Shown piece after piece: positions 25,854 to 37,700 of a stretch of DNA of 64,000 nt (within the stretch, counting starts at the first letter, position 1; each line of letters begins with the position of its first letter). The DNA is taken from contig BSQZ01000009.1 of the NCBI GenBank assembly GCA_033239005.1, positions 9,603,752 through 9,667,751 of the forward strand. The letters are read 5' to 3'. The notes beneath the pieces were generated by a model. That model was not told the origin of the DNA, did no database searches, and worked only from the letters and a program-made list of their open reading frames with translations. Source of the stretch: Lamellibrachia satsuma. Taxonomy: Eukaryota > Annelida > Polychaeta > Sabellida > Siboglinidae. The position numbers and the translations under genes were made by a program.

Positions 25854-27095
25854 ATGAAGTGTGATAAATGCAAGCAAACAGGCAGGGATAAGGCAATGCA
25901 AGTAGGCGCTTGTAAAATCTGCCAAGAGTGTGTCGATGCAGCAGCATCTGCAAGTGTGAAAGAAAGTACATACAATGTAAATGTGCAAAAGAAACTTAGG
26001 GTAAATGAGTTATTGGCATACGTTAACACGTATAGACATCAGTCATCAAAGCTAAACATTCAAATGGCCTGCATGAAATTTTATGCAGATCAAGATGTAC
26101 TTGAAGCTAAACATGTGCTTTATGATGAGTACAGTCATGAGCTGGGTGATCCCCTGAACAGACAGGAGTCAAACAATAGAAGCAAGGCAGAGAAATCGGT
26201 TGAAGATATCTATGTTGCATTCCAAAAATTAGATGAAATGAAAGTTGAACCGTGTTTTGCTGCTGTTGACATTAAGAGATTACCTAACTTTACCCCAGAG
26301 GAAATGGACTTGACATCAGTCTTAGAGAGGTTGGTAAGATTAGAAAACAAAATTAACATTGTTGAGAGCAATATTTCCCTCTGCAGAGCAGAGCACGTGG
26401 ACACTAGACAAAAAGTAGATGATGTACTTAACGAGTTACAGAAACATGGTATATTACTGCAGAAACAAGAAAGGCAGACAAAATATGCAGATGCTGTCCA
26501 GTTGAACAGATACAATAATAATCTAACTGTCAGAGCCAGTCTCCCTGTGGCATGTCCTGTCCAACATGCCCCAGAGGCAGTACGGCCTCCTAGAAGTACT
26601 AATCGGGCTACCGGTACAACAAATGTAATGACCACTCAGAAAGTGGCATACCCCGTACAACAGGCCCCGCCTAAAACTAAGTCCTGTGATGGGAACAATG
26701 GACAGAAATGGACAGTGGTAGAAAAGAAAAAGAGAAACATTGTGTTTGGCATTGGTTGTGGCAGTGATCGTGTACAAGGGGCACCACCCCCTAGTAGAGA
26801 TCTAGTAATAGAAAGGGTGTCAAAGGTAACAAAAGAGATCGATCTCAAAGATCACATTAAATCTAAAGGTGTGTGTGTTCGATCATTGTCTCTTATGTCA
26901 CACATTGATGCCAAGCAGCAGACATTTAAATTAGAAATATCTAAAGATGATTTCACGAAGGTCCATAATCCTGACTTTTGGCCATGTGGCATCAACATTA
27001 GAAGATATTTCCCTCCCAAGGGAGGTGACAAACGAACTGGCTGTACACTGAGCAATGGTGAAACTGGTGTGAATTCAAGTCAAAATAAAACATAA
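25854..27095 (+). CDS. LINE ORF1 protein, intact frame, 413 residues
   Basis: ATG at 25854 to TAA at 27095. The N-terminus carries paired cysteines (CDKCKQTG, then CKICQECVD), suggesting a small zinc-binding or PHD-remnant knuckle. The middle (about 145-205) is heptad-like around LERLVRLENKINIVES and VLNELQKHGILLQKQ, a likely coiled coil. A Pro/Thr-rich linker follows. The C-terminal part (about 310-395) has DLVIERVSKVTKEIDLKDHI, then FKLEISKDDFTKVHNPDFWP and INIRRYFPP, the RRM-like region seen in many invertebrate CR1/L2 ORF1 proteins. The presumed role is RNA binding in the retrotransposition particle, by family analogy. The ORF is open while ORF2 is broken. Confidence 0.75.
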   Translation: MKCDKCKQTGRDKAMQVGACKICQECVDAAASASVKESTYNVNVQKKLRVNELLAYVNTYRHQSSKLNIQMACMKFYADQDVLEAKHVLYDEYSHELGDPLNRQESNNRSKAEKSVEDIYVAFQKLDEMKVEPCFAAVDIKRLPNFTPEEMDLTSVLERLVRLENKINIVESNISLCRAEHVDTRQKVDDVLNELQKHGILLQKQERQTKYADAVQLNRYNNNLTVRASLPVACPVQHAPEAVRPPRSTNRATGTTNVMTTQKVAYPVQQAPPKTKSCDGNNGQKWTVVEKKKRNIVFGIGCGSDRVQGAPPPSRDLVIERVSKVTKEIDLKDHIKSKGVCVRSLSLMSHIDAKQQTFKLEISKDDFTKVHNPDFWPCGINIRRYFPPKGGDKRTGCTLSNGETGVNSSQNKT

Positions 27096-27097
27096 AC

Positions 27098-30000
27098 ATG
27101 ATGGACAATAAAAAGAAACTCAAGTTTGGCTCTTACAATTGTAAGCATTTTGGTGTTGACAAGTATGTTATTATGCAAACCTTGCTGGTGGCATGTGATT
27201 TTTTTGTTGATACAAGAACATTGTATGTATAAGACACAATTTATACAAAGATTGAACTCATTTAGTTCAACCAGTGTATGCGTTGTATCCAGCTCAATGG
27301 ACGAGAGTGTGCCATTAATAGGCAGACCCTATGGGGGCTGTTCAATCATTTGGTCATCCAATATTAACTGTAAAGTTGATACAATAGAGTGCATATCTAA
27401 GAGGCTGTGTGCTGTGAAAGTGACAGTAGATGGTATCGAGTTTGTATTGTTTAACATGTATATGCCATGTGACAAGGGTTATGCAAATCACGATTTTTTT
27501 TAATATATAGACGTTCTTAATGAAGTGAGTGGTATTTGTAACAAAACTGCAACACAATATTTTGTATTGGGTGGTGACTTTAACACAGACTTAACAAGGG
27601 GTACTCCCCAGACAAGAGCTCTCCATTCATTTGTTAATAATGAACAAATGTTTTTATGTATTGATGCCGAATGTTCTAATATACCATATACATACTGTTC
27701 AAAGAGAAATGGCCGAAAGTCAATAATAGACCAGTTTATGGTAACACAGAACTTGCGTGAATCAATTATCAAATATGAATCAGTGTTTATGAACAGTGAT
27801 TTTTCTGTTCATGTTCCAATATGTCTTGAAATACAAATAGCTGTGTCATATCATGAATCATTTGAACGTAAATGTAAAACGAATGTAGCTTGGCATAAAT
27901 GTACGGAGGTCTACGTTGAAAATTACAAACGTGAGCATGATAAGTTGATATCATGTATTGATTTTAATCATGATGCTGTTAGTTGTGTTGATTACCAATG
28001 TAAAATGCACACAGGTTTTTTCTCTGATTTGTATAATACTGTTGTAAATAGTTGCATTGTGGCCTTAGATATGTGTTTGCCAAAGACAGGTGCCAAAAAA
28101 GGGAGCAGCAAGGTGATACCTGGTTGGAACGAACAAGTACAGGCTCAACACGATACTTCCTTGTTCTGGCATGATATTTGGGTGCAGTGTGGCAGGCCAC
28201 ATAATGGTGAATTAGCCGATATCATGAGGCGTACTCGATCCAGGTATCACTACGCTGTGAGATATGTAATAAAGGAAGAAACAAGGCTAAAAAGCAATAA
28301 AATGACTGAAGCTATTAATGAAGGTAATGATCGTAACTTATGGAAAGAGGTGCATAGTTTAAAAAAAATATTGTAATTTTCTGCCTAATGTTATTGATGG
28401 TCATATAGGGTCAGAAGATATTGCTGATTTATACTCCTCAAAGTTTGAACAATTGTACAATTCTGTTGGATTTGACGAAGATCACGTGCACTTATTAAAA
28501 AGAAGAGTTGACAATCTTGTTAGTAATATGTGTATGCATGAAAATTATAATAATGATGGTCACAACTGCCATTAACAGCATGGTATTAATGTTGATGATC
28601 TCAAGAAATGTGTAAATTGCATGAAACATGGTAAAAAAGAAGAAAATGGCATATTTTCTAACCATATTATATATGGTACTGAAAAACTGTTTAAAGCATT
28701 AACCTTGCTCTACAATGGCATGCTTACTCATGGTGTATCCCCAAGTGAGTTACTGATAGGTACTATGGTGCCACTTCAGAAAGATAAAAGAAAGCACATC
28801 ATAGCTCTGATAACTATAGAGCGTTGACCTTAGGCAGCATCATTGGTAAACTTTATGATGCCATTATTATCAAACAACAAACTGGAGTTTTTGACACGTC
28901 TGATTTACAATTTGGGTTTAAAGATGGCTTATCTACAACAATGTATACTTTTATGGTAAAAGAAACTATTTCATATTATGTAAATAATGGTAGTACTGTA
29001 CATGTTTTATTACTTGATGCTTCTAAAGCATTCGATAGAGTAAATTAGTGTATGTTGTTTCAAAAATCAATTGATAAGGGTATGTGCCTATTAGTTGTAA
29101 GACTTTTACTTCACATGTACACACACCAGAAATTACAAGTTACATGGAATGACGTAATATCAAACCAATTCAGTGTGAAGAATGGGGTTCGATAAGGAGG
29201 TGTTATGTCTCCACTTCTATTTGGAGTATACATGGATGGGCTGTTGAATGAATTAAAAGACCTTGGTATTGGCTGTTATATTGGGCAACATTTCTGTGGA
29301 GCTGCAGGATATGCAGATGACATTATATTACTATGTCCTACTAGTTCTGGGTTGTGAAAAATGATTGAGTTGTGTGAGAAATATGCCAAACTACATGATG
29401 TGTTGTTTAATGGGTCAAAAAGCAAACTATTGGTGTACAACAAGAAGGATGCTGATCCGCATTTTGAAATCAATGGTACATATGTTTCTACATGTGAGAA
29501 AACTATACATCTTGGAAATGTACTTAGCACAACCTATAAGTATGAAATGGTGTTTGATGGTATCAAGAAATTTAACTGTAATGTAAATAGATTTATGTCT
29601 GAGTTTGGTTCACTTCAAACTGTTGCATTGTACTGATCTCAACTATGGCCACTGTGGCATGACAGTGTTAACAAGATGTGCATACAGTGGCGTAATGCAT
29701 TGCGTAAAGTATGGAAGCTACCATATGCTTCCCACAGAGATTTAGTACCATTAATTGCTGAATGTGTACCTTTAGATGTGGCTTTGGTCTTTAGGTTTAT
29801 GAAGTTTTACAGAACAGTAACCTTGTCAGATAACAGGATTGTTAATTATATTGCAAATACAATGACATTTGCTTATAGGTCAACTATGGGCCAGAATGTA
29901 AGACACATTATGTCCAAATATAACATGACCCAACATGAACTGTTGTATATGCCTATGAGTGTTATTAAGCATAAATGTAAAGAAATGTGGAATAGCAATG

Positions 30001-30128
30001 TCAATGCTACATACTATGACAATGCAAACATGATTTGTGAATTGGTTGAAATGAAAGATCCTAACAATGACACTGTCTTTAATAAGGAAGAATGTAATGC
30101 TGTGATTTCATATCTCAGCACAATATAA
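27098..30128 (+). pseudogene. LINE ORF2 (endonuclease-reverse transcriptase), multiply disrupted
   Basis: Starts at tandem ATGs (27098) two bases after ORF1. The apurinic endonuclease runs from KLKFGSYNCKHFG through VDGIEFVLFNMYMPCD to VLGGDFNTDL (about 27567-27596) and SDFSVHVPICL. RT landmarks: NYRALTLGS (about 28822), LLLDASKAFDRVN (about 29008), GGVMSPLLFGVYMDGLL (about 29196-29246) and the intact YADD box (about 29311). A C-terminal region runs to TAA at 30128. Breaks: frame shifts in T runs near 27199 and 27491, further shifts near 28365 and 28795, and in-frame stops after DRVN, before GGVMSP and before KMIEL. This copy cannot make a full protein. Confidence 0.9.
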
Positions 30129-30220
30129 TTTGTTTTCTAGCAGCTATTTCTAACTTACAATTTGTTTAATATGTACATGCTTGTGGATCTTGAGTCCGAA
30201 TAAATATGATAATAATAATA

Positions 30221-30676
30221 ACAAAGATGTGCTTCAACGCAAGTAAAATATAAATCGAATAAAATTAAGATACATACATACATGCATGCATACATACATA
30301 CATACATACATACATACATACGTGCGTGCGTGTGTGCATGCGTGCATGTGTTTGGATAAGTTACATCAGTCTATTGTTCAGAGAAGAATAATATATTATT
30401 AATAATTTTATTTTTATCAAGCCCAGATGTCACTGAAATGCTCAAAAAACGTTGTACAAACTCTAAATACATATAAAACGTTAAATATATAACAAAGATG
30501 TGCTTCAATGCAAGTAAAATATAAATAAAATAAAATTAAGATACATGCATGCATGCATGCATACATACATACATACATACATACATACATACATACATAC
30601 ATACATACATACACCACATACATACACCACATACACACATACAAAACAAATGAGTTGTAGATTAAAGTGTCTACAG
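30221..30676. repeat. Right half of the spacer, (CATA)n tracts and the empty-site copy
   Basis: The spacer resumes at 30221 and runs into (CATA)n (about 30272-30320), then a second complete spacer unit (about 30340-30545) holding the uninterrupted LINE target site, then a second (CATG)/(CATA)n tract (about 30543-30612). It lies at the centre of the R1 B-C inverted repeat. Confidence 0.85.
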
Positions 30677-30900
30677 TCACAATGAAATATATAAGTAACA
30701 TAACTGCAAGTACTCAGCTTTAAACAGGTGTGTGTTAAGTGTCTTTTTGAACACTGATAGGGTTCTGCTGAATTTGACGGCAATCGGCAGCGAATTCCAC
30801 AGTTGAGGGCCAATCACTTGGACAGACCGTTCACCGAAACAAGCAAGCTTTGTTCGCGGCATATCTAGCAATGTCTCTTTAACATGTTCGCGAGTTAGGT
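30677..30900 (-). pseudogene. LINE ORF2 C-terminal relic in R1 copy C
   Basis: The minus-strand frame reads MPRTKLACFGERSVQVIGP, then LWNSLPIAVKFSRTLSVFKK, then THLFKAEYLQLCYLYISL and stop. It matches copy B with the canonical LWNSLP retained. Compared with copy B it has lost about 120 bp just upstream (the segment containing APLYLANMLKRR). Confidence 0.75.
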
Positions 30901-31257
30901 CGCCGGTACTTTCATAGCCTCGGTCCCGTCATCAGCGTCAGTCTGAACTGTCCTGCGGTGTCGGGCGACCATGTTGACGGTCGTCCCATGACAGCAGTTC
31001 AAGAACATCGCGAGAAGGTCTCTTGATATTCTCCCGTATCTCAATCTCCCCACTGATATTTCTGCGCCAGAAGTTGTTTTCTCTGACCAGAATTATCGCA
31101 TCATTGGCCTTCGTGTTCTGGCCCTCGTTCACTAGGAATTATAATACACTTCTTTACGTTATGCTATTTTTAAGTGTTGGTGATTAAGAGTTAGTCGCTG
31201 GTGTGTTCGCGATTGTCTATTGATTATTATCTCGTCAGGGGATTGGATTGTCGCTAA

Positions 31258-31647
31258 GTGGACATAACATATCATTTGCTGAAAACCTTTCGTGGTCCGT
31301 GTGCAAGGTTAAATATGTCTGACATCACACCGAAGTCACAGCGGAGAAGAGGAAAGGTGCATCACTCAATTGTCGTGTCCAGTTTCTTGCTGCCCGTAGG
31401 GGACGTCAGCACATACGGCCGAGGGACACAGGACCCCAACACTGCGGCAGACCTCCTGCACGACGGCTGGTCCGGTCGCTCCGTTCTATGTCGCTGGCGA
31501 TATCGCCAGTCCGACATAGTCAGTGGTCGCGTTATCACCTCCCGATTCCTCCACCCCGTAAGGGACGGCAGAGGATGGACGCAGGAGCCAGCCACTGCTG
31601 CCGACCTCCTGCACAGCTCCTGGCCCGGCTGTGCTGTCCGATGTTGA
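31258..31647 (+). other. Unidentified reading frame in R1 with an internal duplicated segment
   Basis: The frame begins near MSDITPKSQRRRGKVHHS and contains two related segments, GTQDPNTAADLLHDGWSG and TQEPATAADLLHSSWPG, from a DNA direct repeat (about 31436-31480 and 31590-31630). The corresponding frame in copy B is shifted by one base in a T run near 24408. A DNA palindrome (31487-31521) sits between the two segments. No protein family is recognised, and conservation could be at the DNA level only, so I do not call it a gene. Confidence 0.3.
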
Positions 31648-32924
31648 CATGACATGGCCGGGACTTGTGGTGCGTGCCACTGTATTCCAGTGTCCCGTTT
31701 CCTGTTCAGGCAGTTGGCTTGGCACGGCGTTGTTCATCATAATTTACTTTTCATTTTTGAATACGCGAGATCCAGCGAACCGTGTAGGACGCGGTTGACT
31801 GCTTTGATCCCAGAAAACACACTTGGCGTGTTCTCTTTCCCAACCGATATCTTGTCAGCTTCTCCACAGCGAATAAGATTCGCCTTTCAGTCATCTCAAT
31901 TCCTGTCCCGAAGACTCGGTTTTGTGTATGTTGAAGTTATCCTTTGTTGTGACAAACAAACTGTAACCAACAAAACACATGATAGTACCGTTGTGTTGTA
32001 GGCTTGTACCCCCAAGTTGTACGTGAGTGATAACCTATTGATCAATTCGGAATAATATAGGCCTTCGCTAAATTGGTATATAATTATACTAGTATGGCGT
32101 CACTGTCGATATGTCTGTGGGATCTATATATAGTACGCCACGCCATCTCGTTTAATGCCTTGTAATTGAGTCAGTTGATGTTTGATGGTGAAATGTTGCG
32201 ACTGCAACAGTAAAGGTATCTCACTGTACGACCGCACACATACAGTGTCTGATTATGTAGTTTACATTGTTGTAATGATGACACTGAAGTTAACACTCCA
32301 TTCCGTTATTTATAATAAAGTGAACTATCAATAATCATCGTCGATAGTGCACTGAACTATCGATAGCAACGATAGTTGACAAAACTATTCAGCAGGTCTA
32401 ATTGTGTCACTGTGATAATAGAAATAAACATGTTTTTCGATGATATTGTTATTTATTCATCGACCTAAAAAAGCTATTATTAAGGTTATACAGTTAAGCG
32501 AAACAAAACATAAGAAACACACGATTATCTTACACATGGACTACTGTGATGGTACTCGTATCGGCCACATTTAGGCGTAGATGCATTTCTTTTGAAACAG
32601 CAGAGAGTAACGAAACGTGACTTACGGTTTGGACTTCAGTCGACAACTGGCAATCAACTTAGCAACGGGTGATTATCAATATATATCGTGGTAGAGTTTT
32701 TCACAGCGAAACAGAACAATCGGTCTGTGTCCGTTTGTGTGCGGTTTTCGCAAGACGCTGCATGCGGCGAGCCGTACGAACCATCGTGTCCGTGTGTCCC
32801 GTATGTCCCGTGTGTCATGAGCGTCTAATTATGACTAACACTAGCGTATATTTACAATGTTTCTGACTGAGTTATGCCTATTTAGTGGGTCTCTCAGTGA
32901 TAGTCAACCAACCGTTGGCGGAAT

Positions 32925-33255
32925 AATGCATAGGCCTTCTTTTAATTGGCACATAATTGTACTAGTATGGCGTCACTGTCTATATGTCTGTGGGATCTAT
33001 ATATAGTACGCCACGCCATCTTGTTTAATCCCTTGTAATCGAGTTAGTTGGTGTTTAGTCAGGAGTCGTTCTTCCGGCTTGTGTGGTTTTGGTAAGACGC
33101 TGCATGCGGCGAGCCGTAGGAACCATCGGTCTGTGTCCGTGTGTCCGTGTGTCATGCTTGTTTAGTTTTGACAAAGCGCGGCGAGCGTCTAATTATGACT
33201 AATACTAGCGCATATTCATAATGTCTCTGACTGAGTTATGCCTAGTCAGTGGGTC
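32925..33255 (+). repeat. Complex repeat R1, partial copy D
   Basis: The block with ACTAGTATGGCGTCACTGTC and the following TATATATAGTACGCCACGCC recurs here and joins directly to the terminal CTGCATGCGGCGAGCC and GAGCGTCTAATTATGACTAA blocks. It is therefore a heavily deleted copy in the same orientation as copy C. Confidence 0.75.
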
Positions 33256-33420
33256 CCTCAGTGTGTCCCAGCTAGCACAGTGACAGTCAGCCATCCATAT
33301 GCCAAGCGTTGGCACAACTATTGTTGGCGCAACGTTACTTTGCTCATTGGGCCAACGTTGCAACAGCATACATCAACCAACGTTGCCCCGACGGCAACAT
33401 ACGGCCCGCGCACCACTTGA
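33256..33420. repeat. Cluster of CAACGTTG-type palindromes
   Basis: Within about 100 bp (33303-33400) the motifs AGCGTTGGC, GGCGCAACGTTA, CCAACGTTGCAAC and CCAACGTTGCCCC alternate. All are variants of an AACGTT-centred palindrome. This is the texture of a short foldback element. No ends or target duplication were resolved. Confidence 0.5.
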
Positions 33421-34718
33421 TGCCGACGAAGCAATTGATATCCTTTTCCGTAGCGAAATGAAAAAACTATCGTCACAGAAGCACGTAAGTTGCGCCTCAG
33501 TGTTACAGAACAATAGTAATTGAGATAGCTCATGCTTTACAGAAGTCTCTTATTATGTCAAGTTATTTATAATTTATTCATGAGCAGTTTTTTCTGCACA
33601 CACAGGATATATTTTTTTTTACAAAATGTTAGCACATCAGATTGATTGACAAGAAGTCATGTCAGCCATGCAGAATAGTTAATAGTAGTGTTTTACATAT
33701 ATAACTGGAACTAGCCTTAGTTGTTCTTGTTTTTATTTGAAGTCACCGTTGTTATTTTCTTTTTCAGTGTTCCCATGATGCGCCTGTGATGTGTCGATAT
33801 TTTGTAAATAAACTAATGCATGTTTATGGAGCCTAGTGTTGTGGTTTCTATTCACAACTGTAGAATTTTGGGTCATAGAAACAGACAGCATGAAAATGCA
33901 ATTAATGTGTCAGCAAGTTTTTATTTTGTTAAAGCAATTCTATATACAAAGTCATGTAGAAGGGAACTTCTAATCATACACCTTAACAGTATCAGATGAA
34001 GATAATTGAGAACAGTACCACATAAAACAGCTGCTTTAACTATCATTTACAAAATGACAGTTGGATGCCTCAGATAAAGACGACAATACCTTGTTTTATT
34101 CTTGTCTTTCTATTTTCTAAAACATCATCTAATTTCATATTCGATCCATGCTAGTTCCCTCTAAAAACTTCACCAACACTCCTTAAAAAACAAAAATAAT
34201 ACTGGCACTGGTTTATCTTGCACAGAGAACTGCTAAATTTCCCACACAAGATAATACCAAAAACTAGCTGCATCCACCACAACCTGCATAATTTTAGACA
34301 CATTTTAAGAGAGATACCAATAGCACATGTAAATAAATAAAAATACATCATACCCAGTTCAGCAATTAGCTATGAGAAGGGTGTTTGTGAAAAGTTCATC
34401 TAAAAACTAACCTTTGCTACGACGTGTGTCACATTACCAGGATTATGCCAAGATAATATTGTAATAATAAAATATAATGGATATAAAAGATGGTAAAAGA
34501 AGTATAAATTAAGCTAAAATTTGCAGTGTATAAGCTGTGCCATTACAGGTGTGCCGACTAGAAGTGCATTAGTAGACACTTATACTATACATTCTGAAAT
34601 GGTCTGGGTCTGCCTACTGTACGAGTATTTACAATGATGATGAACGTATCATTAATAAGAGTTTCAACCAAGAAATAATTGTCCTTCAAACGCAATGAAA
34701 AAGTTTGTCATCCACAGT
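33421..34718. other. 3' flank and probable 3' UTR of the kinesin gene
   Basis: No coding sequence was recognised. The minus strand carries AATAAA at 34100-34095, about 620 bp past the kinesin stop codon, a candidate polyadenylation signal. Other A-rich matches exist, so the true end is uncertain. Confidence 0.4.
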
Positions 34719-37700
34719 TCAGAAGACCATTCCTTTCCTGCAAACATTCACGGCTGATCGACTCCGCATCAGGGCCCTGGAACAAGCATAAACATATACC
34801 ATTAACACACAAGAACAGTGACTGTGTATTTGAAGTATCACACCTGATTCTGATGACTGTAACTAATTATCTTACACAAAATAATTGACTTTGATCATTA
34901 GATTGGGTAACTTCTGAAAGTAAATTGCTTCGATCATGTTATAGTTATAGTCGGTTTTACCAAAAATAAATAACAGATTCGTACAAATGAGGTAGCATGC
35001 TTTAGTCGATACTTGATAGGTTAAATTCTGTGGACCTTTTAAAGCACTGCTGCATTTGACTTACATTGATCTGCCCAGTTTCTTAGTGCTGCTCTCTACT
35101 GGCACACGAGAGGCCCCGCCGTGGTGGTTGGCAAGAATCTTCTGTCGGTCCATGGCAGGGAGATTCTCCGACGACCAGCCCCTGGAACGAGTAGAAAGGC
35201 TGCTCAGTAACTCACATTTCTAGGTATACCACCTACTGCAAGATTGCTGAAAGATGTATCAGGCATCAGACAGCACAGGCATCATGCAGCATGGGCGTGT
35301 CACAACTGCTTGAAAGTATTAATGCAGATACACAATTGTACACATGTTACAGGTTGTTTTGCTTTCATAATATGGTACACCAACAGTCTACTATGCGAAA
35401 AGTCTCGAAGTGTCACAGGACATCAGGTCCTGTGAACTGAATAGTTTTGCAATTTCTTTTTACAGGACCTGATTTTACTCTAGCTTAGAGAAACTATAAC
35501 CAGTTTCCCGATTAATTCACCAGAAGCCCTCTGCACACCATGTAGATATATCTAACTATAATCGAGATAGCTTATGTTTGTATGTATGTTTATATGCGGC
35601 TTGCACCTTGGGCGCAAAACTTTCAGGGATTAATCTACGACCCCACAAATGAAACGTCATACCTTTATTATTTTAAAAATACCCCATATATCAAGGGTTC
35701 TTAGTTGTTTTTATGGTAAATCAAATGTTCGCTGCATAAAACGTTAACTTCCAACAATCGCAGAAAACACATGCGCCACGGTATACTTCGGTACATAAAC
35801 CATTTGAGAGTACATAGCGCCATATGGGCGGTTTATATTAATTATAGTAGAAATCACGCACACACACAATAAAAAGACAGCAGAAAGCAGATATTCTACT
35901 ATTCTACAACCAACACAAGTATCCAAGGGTTTAAATTCACACGACCTTCAACATTTTGAACTTGCAATGAGTGTTGCATCACGTGCGTGACGCGGTTGTT
36001 TCTGGTAATAAGTTCGAGCATATTGATGGTATATTGGCCTGAGGCATTTGGTAAACATTGCTATCATGACTGTCACGTATGAACAACCACGTTATCCCGT
36101 CCTGGGGATGGGCATTTTTGCTAGTATATACAAAAGTGGCTCCACTTGGCACCAAGACTATTGACATGACCGGTTATTATTTCAGTGTAGAATAACCGTT
36201 CAGTTACGTGTTGAGCGTCGGTGTGGTTGATTAAAAAATACAATGACTGCTCCCTATTGATATCGCTTTGGCAACATTTCTTGCAATGTCAAATGTGTCA
36301 CAAAAACACTATTTATGGTTAACATAAATGCAATATAGCCAGGACAACACTTCTGAGATGTTTACTAACATTCTGTTTATTTTTGCTGGGTCTAAAATAA
36401 TGCAGCTATGTAAATATATCAAGTCGCCAAGTGGGCTACTGTTGTCAAAAATTGAAGTCATCAGAAGTAATTTTTGTTCGCCATTGGTGACCGGGCGACC
36501 GCTAAATCTCACCCTGATAATAATCAGTTATTTGGAAATGAACTGGCATTATTTTGTGATTAAAATAATTGGCATGTACCATGTACGTAAGAAGTCACAG
36601 ACATTATTGTACGCCTTTGGTCAAGAAACCAAAATAAAATATTTACATATTTTGCAGTGGTACGTTTTGTTTTTTGTCGAATATTGCTATAGTATTGATA
36701 TCATTATTTATCCCTGACATAGTTCTTATTCCAGATATTTTGATACCACATTTAACGGGAGACTCGGGTCGGATTTTACGGATTTTTGACAATAAAATGA
36801 ATTTCGAGTTGTTGCTATTTCCGTGTATAAATATTATTCAACTTGCCATTCATGTAAGTTGCACTGTCGAAATAAACACGTTTCTGTCATAAAACGTGTC
36901 TTTTGTATGATGCCTATCATTGCTAAGTCTTTGTTTATGTCAAATGAACCGAGACTAATGGGACATTAGGTGATTTTCCGCGAGCCATTGCATGCCGGAA
37001 AACGCTGTCATTCCAACATGGCGCATATCACGGGAAAGCCCCATTTTCGCTCTGTATGATGGTACAAACAGTTTTAAAATGTGCCCGGAGGTATCCGAGT
37101 AATTCCGACTATAAATGACCGCCTCTGAACCATCTCGGTGACAAAGGAATGGGGAATGCCAGCCACGGCGATTCGCCGGACTTCACCACGTGATGTCGGA
37201 TTCCCTCAAATCAAGCGCTCTAATTGGTTGTAATACTAATTTCCATCCTCTGACGTCAGGTTGAAATACCAGCTACGTTCGATTCGATCGACTTTTTTTA
37301 TCCCATGAGTTTCGTTCATTTATATCGCTTTGTAAAACGACATTATGCCGTTTGGTCGAAAGCGAGTGGGCGGTTACGGTACTGGGAGGCAGCGAAAGTT
37401 TGCATCGTTCCAGTTAGCGCGCGATGCAAAGGCATCGATGGTTGAATTCGCCAATGGCAATGAACCTGCGGCGACAACTTCGTCTTCTTCGACTATCACC
37501 GTCCGTGGTGCCAACGAGAATGGCACGCAGTGTAAGTTTAATTCTGATATTTCATATGTTCACTTGTGTTTTATCCAAACATCGCCTTTGTGGCATAACT
37601 ATTACTGTATAAACGATTTGACGCTGATCTAGTTCATGCTGTTGATGTTCGTGGTTGTGTTGACATTCACGCCCAGGGGCCATCCAGGCACATCAGAAGC

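Larger units (their letters stand above)
25551..30220 (+). mobile_element. Nearly full-length LINE (CR1/L2-like), ~4.67 kb, inactive
   Basis: Boundaries come from an empty copy of the site. At 30480-30500 the host repeat reads GTTAAATATATAACAAAG without interruption, whereas here GTTAAATATA (25541-25550) is followed by the LINE and ACAAAGATG resumes at 30221. Layout: 5' UTR of about 300 bp, ORF1 (25854-27095), ORF2 with endonuclease and reverse transcriptase (27098-30128), and a short 3' UTR ending in TGATAATAATAATA. The tail is a short A/T repeat, not poly(A), as in L2/CR1-type elements. A target duplication cannot be separated from the AT-rich tail. Confidence 0.9.
30677..32924 (+). repeat. 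Complex repeat R1, copy C
   Basis: Same orientation as copy A and inverted relative to copy B. It contains the minus-strand LINE relic (30677-30870, with an upstream remnant to about 31132), the full GC-richer block (31260-31640) that copy A lacks, the block from CAGTTGGCTTGGCACGG onward, and the ACTATCG block (32320-32400). About 470 bp found in copy A are missing at about 32467, where the sequence jumps from CATCGACCTA to AAAAGCTATTATTAAGG. Confidence 0.85.
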
